Shown: positions 1 to 7,192, counted from the stretch's first letter. The stretch is DNA of 38,338 nucleotides from an uncultured Methanomicrobiales archaeon (GCA_903900025.1 CAIULN010000008.1:1-38338); one strand, 5' to 3'. Notes: a model not told the origin generated them from the sequence alone. Translations and numbers: made by a program.

Positions 1-858
1 CGCCTGCGCAATAATCTCCTTTCGTGGCGCCTGTTCTGTCATTGCAGCGACCTGTTTGCCGACTTTTTCTGCCAGTTTTTTATCAGTCGTGATCAGGATA
101 CAGGCGGCATTGGGGTCGTGTTCTGCCTGTGCAAGGATGTCAGCGGCAATAATACGCGGGTCAGCAGTGTGATCAGCAATGATGGCGATCTCGCTTGGGC
201 CTGCCGGGAAATCGATCTCCACCTTTTCACGGAGCATCATCTTTGCCATGGTCACGTACAGGTTCCCGGGACCGACAATCTTCTGCACCGGCCGTATCGT
301 TTCCGTGCCAAGAGCCATGGCTGCGATCGCCTGCGCCCCGCCGGCATTATAGATCTCGGTGACCCCGGCAATATCCAGCGCAACGAGCGTGAGGGGTTTT
401 ATCGGGGGTGGGGAGCAGGCACAGATCTCCTGTACCCCCGCGACACGGGCCGGGACAGCGCACATGAGGGCGGAGGACGGGTAGGATGCACGCCCGCCGG
501 GCACATAGATCCCGACCCGTTGGAGTGCGGTTGTTTTGATGCCGAGCACGATACCCGGCTCCATCTCCTGGAGCCAGAGGTCCCTCGGGCGCTGCAGTTC
601 GTGGAAGCGTTCGATGCGCGCTTCTGCTTCAACCAGGCTCTCGACAATTTTTGTATCGACACTGTCATACGCCGCTTCACGCTCTTCATCGGAGACAGCA
701 ATGTCGGTAAGTTCACAGTGTTTCTTTGCCAGCGCCCGCAGTGCAGCATCCCCCTCATTCTGCACCCGGTCAATGATCCCGGTGACGGTCACACGCACGT
801 CCTCAAGGCTGGATTTCCTGCCCGCGATCCACGCATCGACCTCGACTGCCTTCCACAT
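1..858 (-). CDS. hisD: Histidinol dehydrogenase, 5' part (cut by window start)
   Basis: HisD oxidises L-histidinol to L-histidine in two NAD-dependent steps, the last reactions of histidine synthesis, in the cytoplasm. Reading leftward from the ATG at 858 gives 286 codons without a stop, running off the window edge; family members are about 430 residues, so roughly the C-terminal third is missing. Recognisable blocks are the YVPGGRASYPSSALM nucleotide-binding segment, GPGNLYVTMAK, and DFPAGPSEIAIIAD, followed by the start of the zinc-site region (AEHDPNA). No other his gene lies in the window. The start follows a spacer of about 130 bases after the small gene at 986-1225, on the same strand. 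Confidence 0.95.
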   Translation of the reverse strand, partial: MWKAVEVDAWIAGRKSSLEDVRVTVTGIIDRVQNEGDAALRALAKKHCELTDIAVSDEEREAAYDSVDTKIVESLVEAEARIERFHELQRPRDLWLQEMEPGIVLGIKTTALQRVGIYVPGGRASYPSSALMCAVPARVAGVQEICACSPPPIKPLTLVALDIAGVTEIYNAGGAQAIAAMALGTETIRPVQKIVGPGNLYVTMAKMMLREKVEIDFPAGPSEIAIIADHTADPRIIAADILAQAEHDPNAACILITTDKKLAEKVGKQVAAMTEQAPRKEIIAQA

Positions 859-985
859 ACTGCGAAAAGCTTCGGCGGGAAGGCTCGTTAAGGTTTCGAC
901 AGGGAGTGGTTATATCCAAGGCGCCCCCTGTTCCTCACAGGTCTGGCGCCCTGGTCGATCTGAAAGGTTTGCCAGAAAATGGGAA

Positions 986-1225
986 TTATATGGTGGGGGA
1001 TGCCTGTTTACCAAGCGTGGCGCCGACCATCTCACGAAGCAGAATATGATAATCCGGCTTATACCAGAGTTTCTTCAGGGCTTCCCATGCCTGTTCGTTG
1101 CCCTGAACCGCGAGGTCTGAAAGCTGGCGGATCGCTTCTTTCTGGACGTGATTGATCATGGGTTCCCCACCGCCACGGGCAAGAATATAGAGCGAAAAAA
1201 CTGCATCGTTCCATTCTGGTTTCAT
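986..1225 (-). CDS. Small conserved-looking hypothetical protein, 79 aa
   Basis: I do not recognise a named family. The protein is soluble and mostly helical, with a run rich in Ala, Leu, Glu and Gln (AIRQLSDLAVQGNEQAWEAL) that resembles one HEAT/armadillo-like helical hairpin, and a C-terminal stretch with Trp, Tyr and His. ATG at 1225 is preceded by a GGTG-type ribosome-binding site about 8 bases upstream. It lies upstream of hisD on the same strand and could be transcribed with it, but the spacer is about 130 bases. A role in histidine synthesis is not implied by anything in the sequence. Confidence 0.7.
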   Translation of the reverse strand: MKPEWNDAVFSLYILARGGGEPMINHVQKEAIRQLSDLAVQGNEQAWEALKKLWYKPDYHILLREMVGATLGKQASPTI

Positions 1226-1485
1226 ATAACACCATAACCCTGTTTATTCTTTTAGGTTAAAAAAATTATTTATTAAATTAAAATAGTTTACTCAATACGA
1301 TAACGGCCATCACACCGGGTGAAAACCATCAGAAAACAGCATCAGCAAACATGAGGGGTCGTGAGGGATCCCCTCATTCACCGTGGCATCCAGTGCATTA
1401 AACCATCAAAGGAATCCTGCGACCCTCAGGGGAGATCAAGCGGGTCTGGGAAAATACAAAACCTATAGTTTTTTATTACTTCAAA

Positions 1486-1497
1486 AGTAAATTTACT
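1486..1497. promoter_or_regulatory. 12-bp perfect palindrome in an AT-rich promoter
   Basis: AGTAAATTTACT is a perfect 12-bp palindrome ending 9 bases before the ATG at 1507. It overlaps a second inverted repeat, TTACTT-CAA-AAGTAA (1476-1490 region), so the half-site TTACT/AGTAA occurs three times in about 22 bases. The position over the expected promoter or transcription start suggests a repressor operator; the protein that binds is unknown. Confidence 0.4.
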
Positions 1498-1506
1498 CGA
1501 TCTTAT

Positions 1507-1944
1507 ATGGGTTCGTCACAGGATGTTATGCGTTTATACATCACACGGGAAGTCTCGTCGAATTTTCCCCAGAGTGCCGGGTGGACGGTTGCACAGTCCA
1601 AAACATTATCCGGGTACAACCAGGTATTTTTTATCGAACGTTACGACAACGGCATGATCGAGTCCGTGAAACTGGGAGTAACCTTTGACCCCTCCGTGCC
1701 AAAGGATCTCATCGATCTGATGAGTGCCGGTCTCCCGTACAAGCCGTCCTTCCCGGTTTCAAAGACCCGGACATTCCTGATCGCGCCGAGAAATACCGAT
1801 ACCTCAGCGGTGCCGGCTGCATGGAAAGTCCATTTCATGGACGCATTTGGTTTTGAGGACGAGGCACTGATCTGGTACAAGAAGCCGGTCAGGAAGGAAA
1901 AAGAGGAGGCAGCGAAAAAACACGCTGCCCCTCAATCTGCCTGA
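1507..1944 (+). CDS. Hypothetical protein, 145 aa
   Basis: Unknown function. The product is soluble, mixed alpha/beta, with a charged Lys/Glu-rich C-terminal tail (KPVRKEKEEAAKKH). No catalytic motif, signal peptide or membrane segment is visible. The ATG at 1507 has no clear ribosome-binding site and sits close to the palindromic promoter region, so the mRNA may be leaderless; an in-frame ATG at 1528 with AGGA about 7 bases upstream is an alternative that would remove seven residues. It stands alone on the plus strand, divergent from the 986-1225 gene and convergent with the molybdenum-related genes at 1979-3042. Confidence 0.75.
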   Translation: MGSSQDVMRLYITREVSSNFPQSAGWTVAQSKTLSGYNQVFFIERYDNGMIESVKLGVTFDPSVPKDLIDLMSAGLPYKPSFPVSKTRTFLIAPRNTDTSAVPAAWKVHFMDAFGFEDEALIWYKKPVRKEKEEAAKKHAAPQSA

Positions 1945-1951
1945 TATTCCC

Positions 1952-1958
1952 TTTTTTT
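1952..1958 (+). terminator. Oligo-T tract after the 145-aa gene
   Basis: Seven consecutive T residues begin 7 bases after the stop at 1944. Archaeal transcription termination commonly needs only an oligo-T tract, so this is a plausible terminator between two convergent genes. Confidence 0.45.
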
Positions 1959-1978
1959 GGCATAGTGTTTTTGTTACA

Positions 1979-2182
1979 TCACCTCTGCCGGTAGTGCCCG
2001 GACTCTGGTATTCTGGCAATGCCACATTTGCGAATCCAGTATGCTGCCGCAATCCCGACCAGGAATGCGACCGTCATTGAACTGGCGGGCGCGACGACAA
2101 CGATGAGCGGGATGATCGTCCCGAAATTGCCAAACGCCCCGGAAAGCTCGGAGAGCGAGAACTTCGGTGCCGGTTTTTCCAC
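1979..2182 (-). pseudogene. Remnant of a MOT1-type molybdate/sulfate permease, internally deleted
   Basis: The 67-residue reading frame opens with FSLSELSGAFGNFGTIIPLI, which closely matches the conserved first helix of the MFS_MOT1 molybdate/sulfate transporter family (usually about 350-400 residues with ten or so helices). It then passes directly into a single hydrophobic segment and a basic tail that look like a protein C-terminus. About 300 central residues are missing, so a transport function is not expected. The frame starts at GTG (2182) without a ribosome-binding site. It lies 38 bases downstream of the molybdenum-storage-like gene on the same strand, so an intact ancestor was probably co-transcribed with it. 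A genuine one- or two-helix protein is possible but less likely. Confidence 0.6.
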
Positions 2183-2220
2183 GGTGGTTATTCGATCATA
2201 AAAAGAGATCAGCGCGGGAG

Positions 2221-3042
2221 TTACGCTGCCCGGATGATCGTCCCGACATTCTTCCCGGTGATCGCTTTTTCAATGTTCCCCTTGACATGGCAGTTGATGA
2301 TCTTTACCTCTTTTACGTGGACGGCATCTTTCAATAACTCGACCACCATCGGTTCGATCACCATGTCCGCAAGGTTCATCCCAAGGAGCTCGGATGCGGT
2401 GATCTCTTTGATGAATTCTGCATCCGGGTGAACATGGGGATCCTGTGTATACAAGCCGTTCACGTTCTTCCCGATGATGCAGTTCCTGGCTCCCATCACC
2501 TCGGCGATAAGGAACGCGCCGGTGTCGGTGCGGTGCGGGGGAATCGAGCCTACCCTGGCGGGGTGCTCATAGAGCCCGTAGGGGGGCGTGCCGTGCATCA
2601 CCGGCAGCATCCCGAGCTTGAGCAGGCTCGGGAGTTCAAGAAGATCGCTGGTATGGATCCTGATGCCATTGTATTTTGAGAGGAGGATGGAGACCATGAT
2701 TGCGTTCTGCTCCGAAATCTTTGCCGAAAGCTCAGCGAGAACACCGGTGGGCATGCCGAGGTCGATCCCGACGTCCATGATATGCCGGACACGGCCTCCG
2801 CCGCCGGTCACGAGCAGGATCTGGTGTTTTTGGGAAAGTATGCCGATCTCCTCGAGCAGGGGGTGCATCACCGCACGCCCGTAATCGATCGCCGCGTGCC
2901 CCCCGATCTTGATGACATTAAGGTTTGGGGTGATCCGGATCTGTTCACCCACCCGTCTCTTCCTGCGCATCCCTTTTTTAACGAGCGTCTCTCCCTGCAG
3001 ACCGCTGATCAGCTCAAAACGTTTTTCCCTACCCATTGGCAT
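2221..3042 (-). CDS. Molybdenum storage protein (MoSto)-like amino acid kinase fold protein
   Basis: 273 residues of the amino acid kinase superfamily. The best family match by eye is the MosA/MosB molybdenum storage protein subunit rather than UMP kinase: shared signatures are VKIGG (about residue 46), the TGGGGRVRHIMDVGIDLGMP block, IPPHRTDTGAFLIAEVMGA, and NVNGLYTQDP near the second ATP-site half. In Azotobacter the MosA/MosB cage stores about a hundred Mo atoms as polyoxomolybdate in an ATP-dependent manner. Here there is one subunit gene only, so a homo-oligomer or a different ligand (tungstate) is possible. ATG at 3042 follows GAGTGA; ATG at 3036 is an in-frame alternative. A permease remnant lies downstream and an ACCAGTTGGT palindrome upstream. 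A uridylate kinase annotation cannot be excluded from sequence alone. Confidence 0.75.
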   Translation of the reverse strand: MPMGREKRFELISGLQGETLVKKGMRRKRRVGEQIRITPNLNVIKIGGHAAIDYGRAVMHPLLEEIGILSQKHQILLVTGGGGRVRHIMDVGIDLGMPTGVLAELSAKISEQNAIMVSILLSKYNGIRIHTSDLLELPSLLKLGMLPVMHGTPPYGLYEHPARVGSIPPHRTDTGAFLIAEVMGARNCIIGKNVNGLYTQDPHVHPDAEFIKEITASELLGMNLADMVIEPMVVELLKDAVHVKEVKIINCHVKGNIEKAITGKNVGTIIRAA

Positions 3043-3087
3043 TCACTCACTACTGGTATCTGGTGGCAAAGTTATAAGCCAATGTAA

Positions 3088-3097
3088 ACCAGTTGGT
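3088..3097. promoter_or_regulatory. ACCAGTTGGT palindrome upstream of the MoSto-like gene
   Basis: Reading toward the MoSto-like gene the site is ACCAACTGGT, followed about 10 bases later by a TATA-like CTTATAAC and then the start codon at 3042. It matches ACCAATTGGT at 8167-8176 upstream of the tungstate/molybdate importer in nine of ten positions and has the same placement just upstream of TATA-like sequence. This suggests a shared operator. It also lies upstream of the divergent gene at 3164. Confidence 0.5.
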
Positions 3098-3163
3098 ATT
3101 GCAGACTGCTACCTGAAAGGTGCAAACATAATACGCCACAATGAGGATAGTCCAGGCAGGAAA

Positions 3164-3370
3164 ATGATGAAGATCTACGTGCGTGAACGACAGAAAGTCG
3201 GCGAGGGCGTCGAATCCCCGAAGTACCGCATCATCGCGGTCACCGGGGGCGAGCTCCAGATTGAAGCGACCCATTTCCGGAAATTCGAGATCGAACAGAT
3301 TGCAAAAGACGTTATGGCACAGGTCGTGTACATGAAACCCGTGCCGGATGACCAGAAGAAGAAACGCTGA
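3164..3370 (+). CDS. Small hypothetical protein, 68 aa
   Basis: Short, highly charged soluble protein (MMKIYVRERQKVGEG at the N-terminus, DDQKKKR at the C-terminus). Its composition and the pattern beta-beta-alpha-beta look like a compact folded domain, and I believe similar small proteins occur in other Methanomicrobiales, but I cannot name a family. Two adjacent in-frame ATG codons (3164, 3167) follow a GGCAGGA ribosome-binding site, which fixes the start; the open frame continues upstream but that extension is low-complexity and overlaps the promoter. It is divergent from the MoSto-like gene. Confidence 0.7.
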   Translation: MMKIYVRERQKVGEGVESPKYRIIAVTGGELQIEATHFRKFEIEQIAKDVMAQVVYMKPVPDDQKKKR

Positions 3371-3372
3371 AC

Positions 3373-3380
3373 TTTTTTTT
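3373..3380 (+). terminator. Oligo-T tract after the 68-aa gene
   Basis: Eight T residues start two bases after the stop codon at 3370, a typical archaeal termination signal. It merges into a longer AT-rich region. Confidence 0.45.
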
Positions 3381-3658
3381 CCGGTTTTAAAAAATATTGT
3401 GAATTGGTTGGTTCTCAGCCGTTATTGAAAAATTTAAAACTCCAAAATTTTTTTTTAAACCAAATTCTCGTTTTCAAACTTTTTTTAAAAAGTATTCCGA
3501 TCTGCTCACATTATTTTTCGTGGTGCTCAATTTTATTTAATTTTTTTAAAAGATAGATTTTTAGAATTTTTAAAAGTTTTCTGGAATTTTAAAAGTTTTC
3601 TTTGTGTTCAGAAATTTTTTTAATTTTTCTTGTTTTGGAAGGGGAAAAATTTAAGAAT
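3381..3658. repeat. AT-rich homopolymer region with a short tandem repeat
   Basis: About 280 bases dominated by runs of T and A, in sharp contrast to the GC-rich genes on both sides. No gene is supported here. It contains a near-tandem duplication: GAATTTTTAAAAGTTTTCT at 3564-3582 and GAATTTTAAAAGTTTTCT at 3584-3601, which differ by one T. Other TTTTAAAA-type palindromes occur. Possible readings are an old intergenic spacer, a DNA-unwinding or nucleoid-protein binding region, or the scar of a lost element. Confidence 0.5.
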
Positions 3659-3826
3659 TTATTTCGCGTTCTTTACATCCACCCTGACCTGCTCATGCCA
3701 CCCCGGGCAATGCACCCTGACCGGTCTGCGGGACCCTGACAAGCTGGTATGCTGGTTCCCCACGTGCGTCCATTCGTGGTGGCACGTATGGCAGGTTACA
3801 AGACATGAATTATACGTACTGACCAT
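3659..3826 (-). CDS. Small zinc-ribbon-like protein, 55 aa, second knuckle degenerate
   Basis: From ATG at 3826 the product has CHTCHHEW followed by a 20-residue loop, CPGW, and VRVDVKN. This resembles the short archaeal zinc ribbons with a CxxC-HEW...CPxC layout; here the last Cys of the second knuckle is replaced by Trp, so zinc binding by four Cys is not possible, although several His residues could substitute. It sits in an otherwise gene-poor stretch, with no strong ribosome-binding site, so it may be a decaying copy. A second zinc ribbon of a different type is at 18333-18557. The overlapping plus-strand frame shows no family features. Confidence 0.4.
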   Translation of the reverse strand: MVSTYNSCLVTCHTCHHEWTHVGNQHTSLSGSRRPVRVHCPGWHEQVRVDVKNAK

Positions 3827-3987
3827 GAGGACAGATGACAACGAACAATATGTATCAAGGAGATGGAAGCGTAGCGCGAACGTAAGAATTCCCGGTAAAC
3901 TACTCGTGAAGTATTCTTTTATCCCGACATAATGGCAGTGATATTCTCCGGCACGATCCGTCCTGCCGTGATGGTGCCGCTGCTGTC

Positions 3988-4152
3988 ATGGGATACGGGC
4001 AACCGCTCTCGATGCCGGTCCATATTGTCGCTGTTTTCGCTGCGGTCTGTCTTGCCCCGGTAGTACTGGTTTCATGTTATCGATCTGCTAACACGTCGAT
4101 AAAAAAAGAGATCGTCAGCAATGCCCCCCAGAACCGATTCTTGCACAGCTGA
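3988..4152 (+). CDS. Possible small membrane or lipoprotein peptide, 54 aa
   Basis: An ATG at 3988 opens a 54-codon frame with one hydrophobic segment (VHIVAVFAAVCLAPVVLVSC) that ends in LVSC, compatible with a lipobox, followed by a basic polar tail. No ribosome-binding site or homologue is recognised, and the region is generally gene-poor, so this is a weak call. The remainder of 3842-4426 holds no gene that I can support. Confidence 0.25.
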   Translation: MGYGQPLSMPVHIVAVFAAVCLAPVVLVSCYRSANTSIKKEIVSNAPQNRFLHS

Positions 4153-4426
4153 TGGGAACCATGTATGGCAGTGGGAAAAATCCCCGCTTTTTGCATCACG
4201 TAGTATCACATATAGATTATATTTTCATAATCTCTGGCTTGCCTCGTAGAGACAGGAAGAAATGGCGGAATTTGTCGGCAGGGGACAACAATATGCTCAT
4301 TGGAGAAATGAAGAAATAGGAAAAATGGACTCTCCCAAAATTACTTAAATGTTTGGAAACATTGGGGTATATTGCTATTGCATCGACAACAGGAATCTTC
4401 CTGATCTCTTATTCGAGGAAAGCAAA

Positions 4427-4711
4427 ATGGTCGACGAATCAATAAAATATGTGCCAACCGATGCTGTGACACGTGAAGAGTTCGAAGAACTCAAGAATGA
4501 AGTTCACTTGATAAAAGGTAGCATAAAGAAGTTATTGATAGACATACGGGAAAGATTCAATGATTTGGAATCTCCTTTAAACAATCTCTCTCGCAGAAAA
4601 GAGAGCGATGAGAAAGGATCCGGTCCCGTTCAAATCTTCATGGGCAACCCTCCCGCACGCCCAAAACATAAACCCCCCATAGTCAACCGGTTCCGCCGGA
4701 AGAAGTTATAG
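4427..4711 (+). CDS. Hypothetical coiled-coil protein, 94 aa
   Basis: Unknown function. After MVDESIKYVPTDAVTREEFE the sequence forms a helix with heptad-like spacing of hydrophobics (residues about 15-55), then a charged linker and a Pro/Arg/Lys-rich tail (PARPKHKPP, RFRRKKL) that could bind nucleic acid or membrane phosphates. The ATG at 4427 was chosen because GAGGA lies 8-12 bases upstream; a longer frame from 4349 lacks such a site. Isolated gene flanked by long spacers. Confidence 0.6.
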   Translation: MVDESIKYVPTDAVTREEFEELKNEVHLIKGSIKKLLIDIRERFNDLESPLNNLSRRKESDEKGSGPVQIFMGNPPARPKHKPPIVNRFRRKKL

Positions 4712-4714
4712 CTC

Positions 4715-4721
4715 TTTTTTT
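4715..4721 (+). terminator. Oligo-T tract after the coiled-coil gene
   Basis: Seven T residues four bases after the stop codon at 4711, a likely archaeal terminator. Confidence 0.45.
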
Positions 4722-5179
4722 GGTCCTTTTCCATGAACTTTGGAAAAAACATCAGGCAAAGCAGTCACGTCTCCTGCAGCACCTGACGGGAACATCATCA
4801 GCCCCATGACGCCATATCCTACAATTTCACACGACTACTCCCATCCTGAAATTGGGACCAAAGGGCAAGAGATTCTGCCAGATTAACAAAAATATTTTTT
4901 GAGAACCTTCTCCTGCTATTGTGTACCCACAGGTGCTGCGGTGGTGGATGAATGGTTACGGGAATGCCCATCTGTCAGGTATCCTGAGGTCTGGTGGAGG
5001 GGGTCCCGCCCCCGTCCCGCATCGCTATTTTTCCAAAACCAGAGCATGGCTGGGAAAAAGGAGACCCGCTGCCCCTCTCTCCGTTTTTATGGCGTTTGCC
5101 GTCCGCCTGGTACCGCTCATGCCCCCCGGGCACGCTTCTGATCCTCGTGGTTTTTACCACCCGATTCCCGTTCGTGCCG
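4722..5179. other. Intergenic region without a supported gene
   Basis: About 460 bases between the coiled-coil gene and the end of the nitrogenase-like gene. Frames exist on both strands but none has a recognisable domain, ribosome-binding site or composition like a protein. One G5/C5 hairpin (GGGGG at 4999-5003, CCCCC at 5009-5013, five-base loop) is visible; it could be read from either strand and might help end transcription of the minus-strand gene. Confidence 0.4.
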
Positions 5180-6364
5180 TCACTTTCTGCACAGGAGCCC
5201 GGCAAGGTTCTGTGCACCGGCAAACCCGACTGTCTTCTGGCTCCCGTGCATGATGTCGACGTGCTCAATCCCCAGTGCTTTTGCTATCGGCTGCTCCAGC
5301 ATCCCTCCGATGAGCAGGTCAATGTCATGCTCTTTGAGCTTCCGGACGATAAGGTCGTGATCGGGTTCGACCAGCACTTCGCATGCCGGGTGGACTAAAG
5401 GCCTGATCTTTTCCTGTACGGAACTGTCAAAATCGACAACAATCAGCCGCGGAACAACTCCGGATTCTGCAAGGAAACGGGTCATGGATACCGCACGGGT
5501 GGGGCCGCTGACAATGGCAATGTGCCGCTCCCGTAAGGAAGAGTAGTCCGGCTCCGGGTCCTGACCTTCAGAGGGAGCAGCGGGAGCAGGGATGCCCAGG
5601 TTTTCTGCAACCCGCTCAAGGAACCGGATTGTCGAACGGTACCCGATGGGGATCTCCTCGATGATATAGGGTGTCCCGCACGTCGTCTGCAGGAGTTCTG
5701 CCGCCTCCTTTCCTGACGGTTCACAGAGCACGATGTTCAGTGCCGCTGCACCGGCCCGTTCAAGGTCTTCCCGTGTTGCATCCGCCGTGAAAACCGCATG
5801 TACATTCACACCGATCAGACCAAGCACGCGCCGGATTTCTGCGAGATCGGGGCCGGCCCGCAGCATGCCGACCAGGTTGACGGTGCGGGGCTCGGCCGTG
5901 CCGGTTTTTTTGACAAGTTCCCTTACCAGCTCGCGGAGGGTATCACTATACCCCTCCCGGAAATCCCCCTCGAATCCTTCGGCAGAGATGGCAATCACCC
6001 GGGAGCTGGTCCTTGCATCCCTCACAGCACTGTCTGCGTCCTCTCCAATGATACCCGAGGCGCAGCATGAGAGCACAAACATCAGTTCCGGGCAGAGCGT
6101 CCGGTCCAGGTCCTCAATTGCCTCTCTGAGTTTTTCTTCGGCGCCGAAGATAACATCGTGTTCATCGAGGCATGTAGAGTAGACCTCTGACGGCCGGTCA
6201 CCCCTCATCCCCAGGATATAGTTAATGTGATACACACAGCCTTTTGGCCCGTGGACAAGGATTGCACTATTTTTTATTGTGCCGAGCGCCTTTATCGCCC
6301 CGAACAGCTTGCAGGTCCCCCGCGGGATCCTGACGGCATGTCGTACCGTGTGCTGACCAGCCAT
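5180..6364 (-). CDS. Nitrogenase component 1-like protein (NifD/NifE type), orphan
   Basis: 394 residues of the nitrogenase component 1/oxidoreductase family. Cys18, Cys43 (in HGPKGC) and Cys100 (LSCCASGIIGED) correspond in spacing to the three P-cluster-type ligands of NifD/NifE; additional Cys occur at 65, 91 and 101. The C-terminal HVDIMHGSQKTVGFAG segment carries a His where NifD-like proteins have the cofactor-region His. Length is shorter than NifD (about 480) and near the nitrogenase-like proteins of methanogens. Members make or hold metal cofactors or reduce tetrapyrroles, normally with a NifH-type ATPase and often a second subunit; neither is in the window. It is not obviously CfbD, the coenzyme F430 enzyme, whose N-terminal region is different in my recollection. 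ATG at 6364 follows AGGGGGA. The surrounding Mo/W genes are suggestive, not proof, of a link. Confidence 0.75.
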   Translation of the reverse strand: MAGQHTVRHAVRIPRGTCKLFGAIKALGTIKNSAILVHGPKGCVYHINYILGMRGDRPSEVYSTCLDEHDVIFGAEEKLREAIEDLDRTLCPELMFVLSCCASGIIGEDADSAVRDARTSSRVIAISAEGFEGDFREGYSDTLRELVRELVKKTGTAEPRTVNLVGMLRAGPDLAEIRRVLGLIGVNVHAVFTADATREDLERAGAAALNIVLCEPSGKEAAELLQTTCGTPYIIEEIPIGYRSTIRFLERVAENLGIPAPAAPSEGQDPEPDYSSLRERHIAIVSGPTRAVSMTRFLAESGVVPRLIVVDFDSSVQEKIRPLVHPACEVLVEPDHDLIVRKLKEHDIDLLIGGMLEQPIAKALGIEHVDIMHGSQKTVGFAGAQNLAGLLCRK

Positions 6365-6719
6365 TGTCCCCCTGCTTATGGATCATACTGCATGATGCAG
6401 AGATAAGCGCATCGTTCACCGGAAGAACACGTGGATTGGGGTTCTTTTGGGTTGTTGATGTACGGCCGTTTTTGCATACGGGAAGTATCATGTATTCCCT
6501 TGTTAAAGGGAGCGTTGATGGCATGCTGACGGTAAAACTTGCCGTTTTAAAGAGGAGAAGAATGCACGCGCAATAATTCCAGGGCAGCGGATTGCATCTG
6601 CCGGAACGGGTTGTTATTCAGATGACCCTCCGGTAGTATGCGAGGCGGCGTGCATACGGACGGATCCAAAATGAGGGATACATGGGGTCTGTATAGGGCG
6701 AAACGAGCAAAAAATTTTC
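6365..6719. other. Intergenic region upstream of the nitrogenase-like gene
   Basis: About 355 bases containing the promoter side of the nitrogenase-like gene and the 3' side of the next minus-strand gene. No protein-like frame or RNA gene is recognised. A TGCATCATGCA-like palindromic stretch lies near 6388-6400, about 25-35 bases before the start codon at 6364; it may be regulatory but no partner copy is seen. Confidence 0.35.
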
Positions 6720-7085
6720 TTAACCGGAATTCACCCGGGTCACCGGACGGGTGGTGTAACTGGCAGTGTGTGTGGAGAACGGCTGATGCCAGACCTCGAC
6801 GTCATCGTCATAATGGTCGGGGAGGTACTCGTGGAATTGCTCAAAGTTAAACTTGTGAAGGATGTGCTGCATGATGGACGAGGGCTTGACAACACGGATG
6901 TCATACCCGTCCCTCATCCAGCGCATGAGCAGGTTACAGGTATTGCCTTGGTTTTTATGCCGTGATATGATGTAGTGGAGATAGAGCCTGCAGTCAGCGT
7001 AGAGTTCAATCCAGCCGCAAAAGAGCTCTGCTGTGAATCCGAGCGCATCTCCTTCGGGCGTCCCGGTTTCAATACGTTTTTTCAT
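6720..7085 (-). CDS. Hypothetical protein, 121 aa
   Basis: Soluble protein with a distinctive core (LGFTAELFCGWIELYADCRL, then HYIISRHKNQGNTCNLLMRWM) that looks like a conserved alpha/beta domain; I cannot assign a family with confidence. The last 15-20 residues are polar and probably disordered. ATG at 7085 is preceded by GAGGAGTG about 9 bases upstream. It is divergent from the YkgJ-type gene that starts at 7193. Confidence 0.7.
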   Translation of the reverse strand: MKKRIETGTPEGDALGFTAELFCGWIELYADCRLYLHYIISRHKNQGNTCNLLMRWMRDGYDIRVVKPSSIMQHILHKFNFEQFHEYLPDHYDDDVEVWHQPFSTHTASYTTRPVTRVNSG

Positions 7086-7161
7086 TGGGGGTCACTCCTC
7101 TTTTTTGGGACATACATTTTACAACGATGAAATGAAAAAATGATCGATAGTACATAACCTG

Positions 7162-7183
7162 CCACCAGGTTATTGTCTGGTGG
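7162..7183 (+). promoter_or_regulatory. Hairpin overlapping the ribosome-binding site of the YkgJ-type gene
   Basis: CCACCAG (7162-7168) and CTGGTGG (7177-7183) form a perfect 7-bp inverted repeat with an eight-base loop. The right arm contains GGTGG, the only plausible ribosome-binding site for the ATG at 7193. In RNA the stem would hide that site; in DNA it could be an operator. Either reading implies control of the downstream gene. Confidence 0.4.
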
Positions 7184-7192
7184 AGTGAACCT

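Noticed and set aside
118-891. 257-codon plus-strand frame over hisD
   Set aside because: It is a shadow of histidinol dehydrogenase, which matches its family throughout on the other strand.
3162-3175. C-box-like ATGATGA suggesting a C/D small RNA
   Set aside because: It is the double start codon of the 68-aa gene and there is no D box at a suitable distance.
3381-3658. Replication origin in the AT-rich island
   Set aside because: No Orc1/Cdc6 gene and no origin-recognition-box-like repeats were seen nearby.
3630-3932. 100-codon plus-strand frame opposite the zinc-ribbon-like gene
   Set aside because: No ribosome-binding site or family pattern, while the minus strand shows CxxC-HEW...CP features.
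5180-6364. Naming the nitrogenase-like gene cfbD
   Set aside because: The N-terminal region differs from what I recall of CfbD and no cfbC-type gene is adjacent, so only the family level is supported.
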